Source: Nephrocerus scutellatus
Taxonomy: Eukaryota > Arthropoda > Insecta > Diptera > Pipunculidae
Direction: 5' to 3'
Assembly: GCA_947095585.1 (NCBI GenBank)
Contig: OX352763.1
Coordinates: 119,645,287 to 119,709,286, forward strand
Length of the DNA stretch: 64,000 bases
The translations under genes were made by a program, and so were the position numbers. Below the pieces are notes generated by a model. The model saw nothing but the letters and a program-made list of their open reading frames with translations. It did no database searches and was not told the origin of the DNA. Below are positions 1 to 11,016 of the stretch, one piece after another. Positions within the stretch are counted from its first letter, which is position 1. Each line of letters begins with the position of its first letter.

Positions 1-184
1 GTTGATGTATATTGTAAATACGTCTATACATAAATATATTGCAAAGCATTACGAAAGCCAAATAAGATGTACCAAAAAAAAAAAACGTCACTTGTTAACT
101 TGGAAAATCAATATTAATAATTACCCTGTTTTTCTGTATTTGCTGTAATAATCTGCTTGTATGTATATTCATCAACATAGAACT

Positions 185-1556
185 CCTTCAAGCCAACGTC
201 GAGTTAACTTCGCGAACATTGGATGGGATATATCAAGGTATCTGGGAATTTGAAACCATTCCATCGTCTTTAAAAGAAGGCTTAGTAGGCAAACTCCCCA
301 AAAAAGGTGATTTGAGCAATTGCGACAACTGGACCTGCTAAACACCATAAACAAAGTTATCTCCTCAATAATAGCTAGGCGCTTACGGAATGCGTTAGAG
401 CCAATTTTGAGAAAAGAACAAGCAGGATTTCGACCAAACCATTCTTGTACTGATCAATGCTCATAATCATTGAACAGTCAGTTTAGTATCGCTCTCCTCT
501 GTATATGGTTTTTGTAGATTTTAAACGCGCTTTTGATAGCGTGGGCCGAAACATCATGTGGCAGATTTTGTTTAACTATGGTGTTCCGGAAAAACTCATC
601 AACATCCTCAAGGAGCTGTACCGCGACTCAACATGCCGATCATCTTGGCTGACCTTTCAACATCTACGGTCATCTTGGCTCACCATTCAACACCTACTCG
701 GGAGTCAAGCAAGGTTGCACCCTCTCACCTTTGCTTTTCACAATTGTCATCGACTGGCTGATGAAAATATAGTAGCCCGGGTTTACCATGGAATGTTTTT
801 CACCGCCAAGAAGATCTAGACTAAGCCGATGATATATGTCTCCTATTACAATCGCTATGTGACATGGAGCTAACAAAGTGGGTTTAAAAATTAACGTCTC
901 AAAAACAAAAGTACTTTGCGTTAACGCTAGTGGAACAAGTGATCTCTCGATTGACGTACTCCAGATAGAGGAAGTCGAAAATTTTTGTTACTTGGACAAC
1001 TGGATGTCAAAAAATTGTGGTGCTAACTCGGATGAGTGCTCTCGTGTAAATAAGGCGCGACACTCCTATAGTATGCTAAATAATATCTAGAACTCCTCGC
1101 AAATCTCTCGGAATCTAAAGCTAACGATCATCATATCAAATGTTCTCTCAGTACTCTTGTATGGCTGCGAAACGTGGCAGGACACAGAGTCAATTGCGAC
1201 GCGCCTCCAAATCTTCGTCAAAAAGTGCTTAAGGCGGATACTGAGAATAAGATGGCCGGACATTATCACCAATCAAGAATTGTGGAGAGTAACGCAGCGG
1301 GAAGCAATCACTATCACCATCATAAAACGAAAATGGAGCTGGATTGGTCATACTTTGAGAAAGCCAGCGGACGATATTACGAAAATAGCGCTCGACTGGA
1401 ATCCACAAGAAAGCCGCCTAGTTGGCCGTCCTAGCAAGACATGGAAAAGGACAATAGAAGAGGAAGCAAGACTCCAGGGGACTTGAAACCTCAAGCGAGT
1501 AAATCGAGTTCGTTGGCGGGCGTTTGTAGAAGCACTATACTCCCCCGGGGAGTAAA
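185..1556 (+). mobile_element. RTE-clade (SR2-like) non-LTR retrotransposon, 5'-truncated and decayed
   Basis: A reverse-transcriptase relic readable in order across shifted frames: the finger motif around KLPKKGDLSNC (~286-325), the palm motif FVDFKRAFDSV (~508-543), the catalytic box at ~816-845 where the aromatic residue of Y/FADD has become a TAA stop (LD*ADDICLL), the thumb region from ~878 (GLKINVSKTK) and the C-terminal module from 1157 (YGCETW, KRKWSWIGHTLRK, WNPQ, GRPSKTW). Known: this thumb and WIGHTLRK/GRP-NTW tail typify SR2-like RTE LINEs, whose RT copies RNA at a nicked target. Many stops and frameshifts plus a local duplication of the CGGTCATCTTGGCT segment near 636-685 show it is dead. 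It ends in AGTAAAGGAAAGAAAGGAAG, like a short simple 3' tail. Confidence 0.88.
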
Positions 1557-2239
1557 GGAAAGAAAGGAAGATATATCTTTGTCTGGCTGTAAGGTTTTTT
1601 TTTGTCTAGCTGTAATGCTGTTTTTATATACCACTGTGCGGCAACCTTTTTTATTCACAAACAACCTCTTAGTTCTAACAACTTATTAACTGCTATTAAG
1701 AACTTTTAACTACTTGTAACTATTATTAATTACTATAAGTTAGCTTATACTCAACTAGCATTAAAAACTTATTAAAATAACTTCCATTTTTACCGGACTA
1801 TCGGTAGTATAATGTAAAGTCAAATAATCGCTGTAGCCGCATTATTAAAAAATTACCTTAATGTATGAAAAGTTATATTAGTGCCTAAGAACTTCATTAT
1901 GCAGTTTGCTCAATGAATGACTGCAAACAAAGCATAAAACAAGAAAACTACATTTAACAAATACGGCTATTGTGGTAACGTAATTATTGTTCAAGGTCGA
2001 AATTCTCCTGTAGATTCTATTGAGTTACGAATTCTCTAGTATAACAGCTGTGCCCATTCGTTTCGACTTCATAAAAATGTATATTGCAGTCAATTTATCT
2101 AAAGAACAAAGCGCTAACAGCGTATACGAGTATCTCAACCCTAATTAGCTCTTGAAAACACTTATTTTGGGGTGACGATGTGTCTAAACCTTAGGTGTCA
2201 CAAAGTCTTATTCTTTAGTCATGTAAGCCAAAGGTGGTC
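1557..2239. other. AT-rich intron sequence, nothing recognised
   Basis: Long A+T-rich DNA with short palindromic patches but no coding frame of note, no repeat seen elsewhere in the window and no tRNA-like boxes. Confidence 0.6.
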
Positions 2240-2760
2240 TGGCTGCTTGATGATGTATGATGAGTTTAGTAAAAAAAAATAATCCTTATTCGTCTTCTTA
2301 TTAATTAAAATGCGGAAATGCATTTCATTTCATTAGCACACATTGTGTGAGGTGTGAAAATTATTGCTCCGCATCGCAGTCAAGTGTTATTCTATTCAAT
2401 GCCGTGAAACGTAACAAAAATATGCGCGGGGTGGTGGGTTTTGATTTCGGTTCTAAGTGTGTACTTGCACGCTTTGCACTCCAAACGCACTCAGGGTTAA
2501 ATCAAACAAAACCTCCGCTGAACGCCGGTGTCAATGCACATTCGAAATACAGAGCATATGTTTGGCATTACATTTTGGTTGAATGCATAGCGAGCGCAAA
2601 AGTGCATCTTATATACCTACATGCGTGTATAATGTTCGGGATTTGTTGTTTTATCAAATCTTCTGAAAGCGATAAGGATATACGCAGCAATACCCCAGCA
2701 ATTCTCTACTCGCATCGGTACTTTAACCAATATTCTTGTTGAGTTCCTGTCTCTCTCCTT
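2240..2760. other. GC-richer intronic block, possible conserved non-coding element
   Basis: Composition rises clearly above the flanks around 2340-2640 and a 131-codon plus-strand frame opens (2347-2742). The translation is Cys-, Tyr- and Ile-rich with no family signature, so I do not call a gene. Within the first intron of a homeobox gene, such a block is a reasonable enhancer candidate, but this is inference from composition and position only. Confidence 0.3.
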
Positions 2761-4004
2761 GAAGTGTGAACATTTTAATTGTTTGTCGGTTAGTTGTGCT
2801 AAATATACGCACATAGATGTTTCCCCGGCATGATATAGTAATACAACTAATTAGCTTTCTTAAACTCGCAAAAGAAAGATTTTTATTCTAATTTTGATGT
2901 ACCTTTACATTTAATCAGAGCACTTTTATGCTACTCTGAGCAAAAAGTGTTTTAAATTAGTCTCACGTTCAAGGGCAATTAGCATAATATACACGATCAA
3001 AATCGCCAAATTAAGGGATATCTACACATTATACAACAACCCGACGACGTTTTCGTTCTTCATTTATCGCATTCGTACTTGAATGGTTTGTGGGTTAGCT
3101 AAAGCTTAATTTGTTAGTCCTTATAGTATAAAAATAGCTTTTAGCGAATTTAACATCAGTCAGTCATTTGAAAAATTCACATTTTAAATCAAGTAATTAA
3201 AAACACGAAATTGATATGCATTCTTAAAGAACTCATTTAATGTTTCTAACGATTTCCCTTCACATTACAGACTAATCTATAAACCGCATTAACAATCTTT
3301 TCTCTTTTTTTCTGATTCTATTACAAAAAAAGGCCTACGCTTACATTGAGAACAATAATTTCCATTTGAGTTGTGGTAGGTTAGAAACATTCTCTAGATG
3401 CTCTTATTATATTGACAAACAAATAATCGGATTACTGTTCAGCTTTGGCGTGTGTACAACGTAAACTGTATTGGGTTGTTGCTCTGAGTGCTCTGCTAAA
3501 ATGTGGTTATCGTCGCCTTTAAAGAATTCGCTTAAGACGATTAAATTTCCTGAGATCGGATCTCTCTCACATATACACAAAGAAAAGAAAATGAAAACAA
3601 TAAACGGATAACAATAAAAAGGTCCTTGATTCCGCCAATTTATTCGGAAATCGGAGTAGAATAGGTAGGACAACAATTGAACATCTGGTGATTATCCGAT
3701 CCATGGTGTGTTATCTGAGCGGTTACGGAGGCGTTTTATTTTGGTGATTTTCGTACAAGTAATGTAATTTTAATGTGATCGGATGAAATAATTGATAATG
3801 AAATTGAACCTCTCATATTGCGAGCAAACGATTTTACATTTAGGTAAAAAATACATATACTATATAGTATCTTATACATATATTTATATATAATCAAAGT
3901 AATAAATCGATTATTAATTGCAACCGCTTATTATACAGACTTCCAAAATCTCATAAGTAAACTAAAAACTTATATGTTTTAACATAAAAAGAACAAGTAA
4001 ATGT
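2761..4004. other. AT-rich intron sequence, nothing recognised
   Basis: Mostly A/T-rich unique-looking sequence. Open frames here are short and of low-complexity composition. Confidence 0.6.
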
Positions 4005-4560
4005 AAAAACAAACTTTTTTTATATTCATCAGAACACTCCACACAGTCGTTTATTATTTGGTAATAATCGCCAAAATATCTGTTTTTGAGGTCGGAGCTA
4101 TTTCAAGGAATTTTCTTTTTTCCACGCTTCACACGACACACACGCGACTCGCGACACGCGTCAACAGCGGGATATCATAATGGGACCCTGACATTGAGCC
4201 GGTTACAACATTTCAGCAAAAAGGTGGTTAAAAAAGACCTGAAAAAGAAAATGGCGCGATTTCAAACGAAACGTGACACGCGTCATACGTTGAATATAAA
4301 AAATGGACTTAGATACTCACAAAATTTCAACTCTCTAAGTAGTGTGGAAGTTGGTTAAAAAGGACCTCAAGGAAGTCGAAAAACTAAAATTTCAGCCCAT
4401 CACACGCGCCACACGCGACACGCGTCATACTCGGAATATAAAAAATGTTAATTTGGACTTAGACACTCAAAAAATTTCAGCTCTCTAGGTCGTGTGGAAG
4501 GTGGTTAAAAAGGACATGAAAGGACAAGTCAAGTCAAATAAAAGTTTTGAAAAAGATTAG
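4005..4560 (+). repeat. Interspersed repeat family G (CGCGTGTGGCGCGTG-type), copy 1
   Basis: It starts with AAGTAAATGTAAAAAC and ACAGTCGTTTATTATTTGGT, contains three blocks rich in ACGCG (around 4130-4160, 4268-4285 and 4400-4430), each followed by ATATAAAAAATG, a TTAGA-ACTCA-AAATTTCA-CTCTCTA stretch and a GTGTGGAAGGTGGTTAAAAAGGACCT stretch, and ends with ACAAGTCAAGTCAAAT. The same blocks in the same order occur inverted at 9195-10025 and 55735-56425. It is non-coding. Class unknown; a non-autonomous DNA element with internal subrepeats is the likeliest explanation. Confidence 0.75.
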
Positions 4561-4828
4561 GAAAGACTATAAGATGCTTAATCTAAATCTTCTTCTTCTT
4601 CTTAATACATAAAAATGAAATTTTGTCTGTATGTCTGTTCGCGCATAGCTCGACGACCGCTCATCCGATAAGGCTTAAACTTTGTGGTGTGGATGTTTGT
4701 AGGGTAGTTAGTGTGGTAATGGTATAGACGGGGTTAGCGTGGTGGGTGGCTTGACTCGAAGACCATGCCGTTTTTTTTATACATAAACCAAAGGACAACT
4801 CAGTGAACGACTTGCACCACGGCAATAA

Positions 4829-4970
4829 GGTGGGCGCCGTGGCTCAGTGGAAATGCGCATGGCTACTGTGCAGGGGTTCGTGGTTCGAACCCCAGTAACA
4901 CCAAAAGTATTTTTCACGGTGTCCCACCTTTCGCGAATGAGTGACATATCTATATATTTTTTTTTATTTT
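4829..4970 (+). repeat. tRNA-derived SINE, copy 1 (head and body)
   Basis: An RNA polymerase III type-2 promoter is visible: A box TGGCTCAGTGG (4840-4850) and B box GGTTCGAACCC (4882-4892), spaced as in tRNA genes, then AACACCAAAAGTATTTTTCACGGTGTCCCACCTTTCGCGA. The acceptor-stem halves do not pair, so it is not a working tRNA gene. Related copies lie near 23886, 36346, 53345 and 15860. Confidence 0.8.
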
Positions 4971-6002
4971 TTTTTTACAAATAAACTTTATTAAGTTTTT
5001 TTCTGGAAAATCTCGCTGGGAAGAACATTTTATTTACAAACCACCAGCGGTTGTACACGAGTGCCTATATTTAAATACTCGTACGTATTTGAATATATTT
5101 TTCTTACATTTTCAATGTAAAGCATATTTTATGCTCTTCATTAGCATAACTTTTAGTACGTATTGTGAAAGCAATTTATGCAATTTCGCATTTTAAATTA
5201 ATTATGCCTTTGAAATGTTAAACGGGTTGTTCTTATGGTTCTTATACTATTCTTCTATATTTAATGAAGCATAGTCCACTTTTCTCTTTGCGTTCGAATA
5301 TGTTTGCAAATACAAAAGCATTCTTATACCTTTCGGTTCTTCAGTTTTTTAACTCCTCTTTGAAGAAATTATCCGTAATTCATGCAATTCTTTGGTTTAT
5401 TAAAATAAAACAGAAATGATGCATAACAAGAGAAATTTCCGCAGTGCATATGCATATAATAAACAAATTTTTTAAGTACATAATAGAAAAAGCTCATTGT
5501 GCTAAATAAAAAATTAACTTGACATGGTAAGGGTCAAAGAGAATGCAACTCTATTTTGTATACGAGTATACCAGTGTTATATTACAGGTCAGCGCGAGTA
5601 CTTAGTGTGAGCTATTAACTCACATATACAATTGTAAGCATCAAATACCAAATTGTAATGATTCTTATGCAACAATTATTTATAATTCCTAAACTGGAAC
5701 TTAAACCAGCTGGTACTTACATCTCAAAAGGCATCCAGCATTTTACCCTTATAATTTAAGTAAATTTGGAGTATGTTCTTGTATTTTTAATTAAATTACA
5801 TATTCGAATGCAAAGCCGAATGGTATATGCAGAAATGATATGATATTTTTCTGCAAGAAGACTCCAAAGGCAATATTAATCTTGAAATTTAAGGTTGTAT
5901 GTGCTTTGATATTAACATTGTCTTCACAATCTACAATTATCATTCAATATAAAAACCCTAAAAGAACTACAGTGGGCTGAGAACGAACTCTTTCGCTATG
6001 TA
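4971..6002. other. AT-rich intron sequence, nothing recognised
   Basis: Runs of A and T with no persuasive open frame and no match to other repeats in this window. Confidence 0.55.
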
Positions 6003-6117
6003 TAGGGTGTTTTTTTGGGAGGTTTGTTTTTCCGATAGATGTCGTTTTATTTTATGACAGTTGTTTTGACAGCTCAAAGTGGCATTTCTACTCAGTATTG
6101 TTTGGCAAATCATTATG

Positions 6118-6159
<42 letters not shown>

Positions 6160-6567
6160 ACATTTGTGAAAAATAGTCGTGGTAGCCATATGCCAGTTAT
6201 ATCTAACGGGTGTTTTTTTAAGAGGTTGCCGATTTTTTTTTTTGAATAAAACACATATAAAATTATGAAATGACCAAAATTTTTTTTTATTTGGTAGATA
6301 ATTTTTTGGCATTTAACATTTAAACACAATTTCTGGCATATGGCTACCACGACTATTTTTCACAAATGTCATTTTTTTTTTTTTTTCATATACGTTATAT
6401 CTAACGGGTGTTTTTTTAAGAGGTTGCCGATTTTTTTTTTTGAATAAAACACATATAAAATTATGAAATGACCAAAATTTTTTTTTATTTGGTAGATAAT
6501 TTTTTGGCATTTAACATTTAAACACAATTTCTGGCATATGGCTACCACGACTATTTTTCACAAATGT

Positions 6568-6600
<33 letters not shown>

Positions 6601-6715
6601 CATAATGATTTGCCAAACAATACTGAGTAGAAATGCCACTTTGAGCTGTCAAAACAACTGTCATAAAATAAAACGACATCTATCGGAAAAACAAACCTCC
6701 CAAAAAAACACCCTT
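6003..6715. mobile_element. Palindromic foldback / MITE-like element with TA-flanked inverted repeats
   Basis: The left arm begins TAGGGTGTTTTTTTGGGAGG and the right arm ends with its complement; arms of ~115 bp match almost exactly and continue into a 38-base A run on one side and a T run on the other. Both ends abut TA, the target duplication typical of Tc1/mariner elements. Inside, a 198-bp unit starting GTTATATCTAACGGGTG is tandemly repeated (from 6196 and 6394), and the segment at 6158-6194 recurs inverted at 6334-6373 and 6534-6571. That unit itself starts with ACGGGTGTTTTTTTAAGAGG, a second transposon-like terminus. There is no transposase, so it would depend on one in trans. Confidence 0.8.
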
Positions 6716-6774
6716 TACATGTCCACAGGCCAGCAATTTTGGCACTGAATGAAAGTCAGGTATTTGATAACTTC

Positions 6775-7160
6775 AGTCAATTGCGACGCGCCTTCAAGTC
6801 TTCGTCAACAAGTGCTTAAGGCGGATATACTGAGAATAAGATGGTCGGACATTATCACCAATCAAGACTTGTGGAGAATAACGCAGCAGGAAGCAATCGC
6901 GATCACCATCAGACGACGAAAATAGAGCTGGATTGGCCACTCTTTGAGAAAGCCATCGGACGATATTACAAAACTAGCGCTCGACTGGAATCCACAAGGA
7001 AGCCGCCGAGTTGGCCGTCCTAGCAAGGCATGGAAAGGGACAGTAGACGAGGCAGCAAGATCCCAGGGGACAGAGTTACGCCTCTTGAAACCTCAGGAGA
7101 TAAATCGAGTTCGTTGGCGGGCGTTTGTAGAAGCCCTATGCTCCCCCGCGGAGTAAATAA
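6775..7160 (+). mobile_element. SR2-like RTE LINE, 3' fragment
   Basis: It matches the C-terminal end of the copy at 185-1556: the ATTGCGACGCGCCTTCAAG start, the KCLRR region, a HTLRK-equivalent segment, then KLALDWNPQGSRRVGRPSKAW (6974-7036) and the shared end CTATGCTCCCCCGCGGAGTAA. Only about 380 bp remain, with frameshifts. The 3' edge passes into AAAAAAACGAAGAAGAAG, a simple tail. It is immediately downstream of the foldback element. Confidence 0.85.
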
Positions 7161-8734
7161 AAAAACGAAGAAGAAGATTTGATAATTCTGATACATCGGA
7201 ATTTAATCTGCCTGGGTTAGAACTTGGTGCCATAATTTTTCCCTCGACGTGGACTCGCAATCTACATATGTCCGGAGTGATGTTGCGTTCTAGCTTTTGC
7301 CTCAATTCTGCCAAAGTTCCAATCCTCAAAGTAAACATCAACTCCTGTTTCCTTTACAGGAGCCCCCACTTGGACAGTATTTCAACTTAGAGCGAATTTG
7401 AACTTAGGAATTGACACAAAACATCGTAAAAATAAAGTCGTTATTTCAATGTACACAATTCTGGGTGGCTTCGCCTTCGTGTTGAGTTATTCGCTGAATT
7501 TAATCACCTTACTCAGCTTGTAAATGTTAAGATTTTCTAGCCCGGTGCAAGAAATATTTTACTCCCTCTGATCTGGCTACTATCTACAAACTTTTATTCG
7601 CCCTTATAAAATAAAATATCTATATTTTACATTTAAATTAACAAAATGTTTTTTTTTTTAAAACTGATAGTGTTATATAGTTGCAGGGCTTCCATAATAT
7701 AATATGTTAATAACTATAAGATCTAATAAATTGATACAAAGATATGCTATAAAGAAGCAAACAAAATGAACATTTAAATGAAATTTTCATACAAAAAAAA
7801 AAAATCTTTTTATTAGCTATATGTAGAGTCCCTTCTAATAAAAGCAACAAATTTTACTTTTCACTAAAGATTGTACAGAATGACCCTGCTATGTGCGGCT
7901 CTCAGTGATTCACTCGACAAACAAAACTACTTTTTGGAATACAAAATACCACTACATTTGATGTCAAATTGATTTTGACAGACAAGCGCTCTAATGAATC
8001 CCTACACTACAGCATCATACTCTTTCCTTTCTGAACACTCAACACTACCTATGTGGGGTGAACTAAATAAAGAGTTCTGTTTTTAAATTGTCCATCTGAA
8101 TAAAATTCATGACACATTGGAGTATATGCGTATTCATCAGAACCTCCAAACAGTTCAAGTCGCTAATGGATCAAATTATATTCATTCATTAGCCATTTCG
8201 CACAATGATAGTGGTCGTGGCGTCGGTTCTGACAACAACATAAGCAGGACGAGAGCTAATCGAACTTGAACCCATTGTACGACTGTAAAAGTGGTTGTGT
8301 TTTGTCGGCAATGATGAAATTTGAGAAGGCGCTGGTAGGTATTTGCATTTAAAATTTTAAAAACAAAGGAAACGATTTTGTTTTGTTTGAAAATAAAAGG
8401 ACGAATATTTCAAAAAAAAAAATGCAAGTGACGAGGTAATTATAAACTGATTAAGTTAAACAATACGTGATGAAGGTTTAAGAAGCAAAAATAGTAAAAT
8501 TAGAATACAACTTCACATAAATAACCAACGTCTGTGAAATTATTACGAATTCTTTTGAACTTCTTTCTATGATGAGAAAAACATTCAATACTGGTACATA
8601 ATGTAATTTACAAATATGTCTTTAAGACAGGATGGAATACACTAGGCCAGTCAATAATGAAGCATGGCTTGCTTGGATTTTATCTTTTATTCGAATTTGC
8701 AGTTCAGTTATCGCTATATAGGATATTAACTTCA
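7161..8734. other. Intronic stretch, mostly unrecognised, with one short LINE scrap at 7524-7604
   Basis: The segment 7170-7345 reads on the minus strand as a fairly protein-like frame of about 60 residues with no family I can name. Bases 7524-7604 match the CR1/Jockey-like LINE at 24935-25010 (CTAGCCCGGTGCAAGA, TCTGATCTGGCTACTATCTAC, TTTATTCGCCC). From 7605 to 8734 I see only AT-rich unique sequence. Confidence 0.5.
7524..7604 (+). mobile_element. CR1/Jockey-like LINE, ~80-bp internal fragment
   Basis: High similarity to the thumb-coding part of the element at 23985-25505, corresponding to its LTRCKIYFTSSDMAAIYK region. No flanking homology is visible on either side. Confidence 0.75.
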
Positions 8735-9195
8735 CGTGCTCGGTTGTCGGTCGGCTGGCTGGTCAAATCTTGTGATCAATTTTTGAACCACTTTCGAAAG
8801 CAAGTTTTATTCAAACTTTGCCCACATGTGTGTCTGTGAAGACAACTCTTCGTATTAACATTTGGAAGTGATCGGACCTCGGGGTCGAAGGCTCCCACAC
8901 AAATTTTTTATAAAATTGACCTGATTTTCTTTAAATTTTATACAAATGTGTGTCTCCGATGGACAACACTTTTTCTAAAAATTTGGAAGCTATCGGGCTC
9001 CGGGGTTCCCATTTAAATTTTTTTAAAAATTAATTTGATTTACTTCAAATATTATGCACATGTGTATTTTCGATGAACAACACTTTTTGTAAAAATTTTG
9101 AAGTGATCTGGCCCCAGAGACGAGAGGCTCCCATATGCACAGGAGTATCTCCGATTTACCGAATTTACAAGAAAAATATTAATTTTTATGGATTG
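8735..9195 (+). repeat. Interspersed repeat family H with ~125-bp internal units, copy 1
   Basis: It begins CACGTGCTCGG and CGGCTGGCTGGTC, then carries about three degenerate tandem units, each reading roughly GATTTTCTTCAAATTTTGTAC, ACATGTGTATCTCCGATGGACAACACTTTTT, AATTTGGAAGTGATCGGGCCC and GAGGCTCCCAT. Further copies: 17325, 38688 and 48590 (plus) and 42880, 51477 and 54815 (minus). Non-coding; class unknown. It directly adjoins a family G copy. Confidence 0.72.
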
Positions 9196-10025
9196 TTTGT
9201 AAAAACTTTTATTAAACTTGACTTGACCAATTTTTAGTCAACCATTTAAAGGAGTCCAAAATAGCATTTTTATATTCCGAATATGACGCGTCTCGCGTGT
9301 GGCGCGTGTGATGGGTTGAAATTTTTGTTTTTTTCGACTACTTTGAAGTCCTTTTTAACCAACTTCCACAGTACCTGTGAGTGAGTATCTAAGTCTAAAA
9401 TAGCATTTTGTATATTCCACGTATGCCGTGTGTCATGTTTCGCATGTGAAGCGTGATATAGCCCTGACCTCAAGAACAGATATTTTGGCGATTAATACCA
9501 AATAATAAACGACTGTGTGGCGTGTTTCGATGTATAAATAAAAGTTTGTACCCGAAAAACGAAGTGTTGCGTGTCGCGTGTGGCGCGTGTGATGGGTTGA
9601 AATTTTTTTTCGACTTCTTTGAGGTTCTTTTTAATCACCTTCCACAAGACCTAGAAAGTTGAAATTTTGTATCTAAGTCCAAAATCCACGTATGACGCGT
9701 GTCAGGTTTTGCGTGTGGCACGTGTAATGGTTTTAAATCGCGCCATTTTCTCGTTTTTTGAGGTCTTTTTTAACCTCCTTCCTTCTAGGTCGTGCCTAGA
9801 GGGCTGAAATGTCAGGGGCCCATTTTGATATCTTACTTTTGACGCGTGTCGCGTTTGGCGTGTGTGAAGCGTGGAAAAAAGAAAATTCTTTGAAATAGCT
9901 CCGACCTTAAAAAAATATATTTTGGCGATTATTACCAAATAATAAACGACTGTGTGTCATGTGTTGATGTATATATAAAATTTTGTACCCGAAAAACGAA
10001 GTTGTTTTACATTTACTTGTTTTTA
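9195..10025 (-). repeat. Interspersed repeat family G, copy 2, internally duplicated
   Basis: Opens with AAACTTGACTTGACC and closes with ACCCGAAAAACGAAG and ACATTTACTTG, the reverse of copy 1. The CGCGTGTGGCGCGTGTGATG block appears at 9294 and again at 9575 (281 bp apart), and the CCAAATAATAAACGACTGTGTG block occurs twice (~9507 and ~9934), so one terminal segment is duplicated inside the element. Confidence 0.78.
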
Positions 10026-10552
10026 CTGTTAGATATGCTCAAACTATTGCACAAAATTAACATAGAAAAAGCTAGAAGTTACAATAAAGAATAGAAACTA
10101 CCTTTAAATTTGGATTTCTATTGAAATCCATATACTGAATGGAGTTTCAATTAAAACTACACATCAATAATTAAGTCTTTAGACGAACAGTTGTATCCAT
10201 ATGGCGAGCTGAGAAGCCCGACTTTACTATCTCAAATACCAAGAAATGTGTAGCTTTTATGAATGTTTCCTTATTATTGCACACTACAATGCGTGATGTG
10301 TGAATTTAAGTTAGTTACCGTTCTTAAACGTGAGTACAAAAATATTAATACGAAAATAAAAATATTACCCTAACGAAATTATATTGTTAGCCATTCATTT
10401 AGTTGAGATAGTTTGTGTATTTCACCTGTTGCCTAGCTTGAGAAACTGTATCAATAATTTGTGCAACAGATTGAGAAGTGGTTAGCTAATGTCTGAGAAA
10501 TTCTAAGCAGTTTCAAAAGGGTTAATTTATCATAGTAAGTTGACAACATAAC
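10026..10552. other. AT-rich intron sequence, nothing recognised
   Basis: No coding or repeat signal seen. Confidence 0.55.
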
Positions 10553-10660
10553 CATCATATTTGGCGCTACAACGGAGTTCCGCTCCTGGCCACCTGACAA
10601 TGTCTCCATAGACCCTGATTTCGAGGCGATGTCCTCCAGCTTGGCAAAGTAATAGACAAC
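10553..10660 (-). mobile_element. BovB/RTE-like LINE, 3' tail fragment
   Basis: The minus strand reads GCCAAGCTGGAGGACATCG, then AATCAGGGTC, GTGGCCAGGAGCGGA and GTTGTAGCGCCAAATATGATGG. This aligns with the last ~100 bp of the element ending at 58985 (CCAAACTGGATGATATCGG to GTTGTAGAGCCACATATGATG). Diverged and 5'-truncated. Confidence 0.75.
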
Positions 10661-11009
10661 CATTTTTTATCTGCCTTTATACGTTCTGAGTTATTGCTAT
10701 TACCGCGTTTAAAAATCTTGTGCAACATGACTCTCTAAATCGACGTTGTCCATTCAAGGTACATATTTATAATTAGAAAATGGATATAAAATAAATTATT
10801 TTGTGAAACTTTTGACTAAATGTTAAACATATATTGTGACCTATAGTATAGTTCTAATAACTACTTGACAAAGCTTAGGCAAAAGTAGCCATTTGTGTGA
10901 GTACATCTAGTGCCTTGTATTCTTCTTATTTTATAGCTAATACCCTTTTTAATGCCAAATTAATATTGTGGTAAAATCCAGTACGTTTAGAAAAAAAAAG
11001 AATTAACTA
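10661..11009. other. AT-rich intron sequence flanking the Vsx exon
   Basis: Nothing beyond the splice donor is recognised. Confidence 0.5.
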
Positions 11010-11016
11010 ACTTACC
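11010..11016 (-). other. 5' splice donor of Vsx coding exon 1 (G|GTAAGT)
   Basis: On the minus strand the exon reads CAAGCCGGG G and is followed by GTAAGTTAG. This matches the consensus donor and splits a Gly codon after its first base. Past the donor the frame runs into Lys-Leu-Val-Asn and a Phe run encoded by an A-rich tract, with none of the compositional character of the exon, which supports the boundary. Confidence 0.85.

Larger units (their letters stand above)
1..11015 (-). other. Intron 1 of the Vsx-like gene (start only; runs off the left edge)
   Basis: Inferred from the donor at 11015 and the absence of any homeodomain-encoding frame to its left. The intron is at least 11 kb and has been invaded by two SR2-like LINE pieces, a foldback element, a SINE, two interspersed repeat families and an RTE tail. 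Long first introns are usual in fly homeobox genes and often hold enhancers. Confidence 0.65.

Noticed and set aside
2347..2742. 131-codon frame
   Set aside because: No recognisable domain; Cys/Ile/Tyr-rich translation fits unconstrained sequence.
5967..6510. Phe/Lys-rich frames at the foldback element
   Set aside because: Produced by A/T homopolymers and the palindrome; not proteins.
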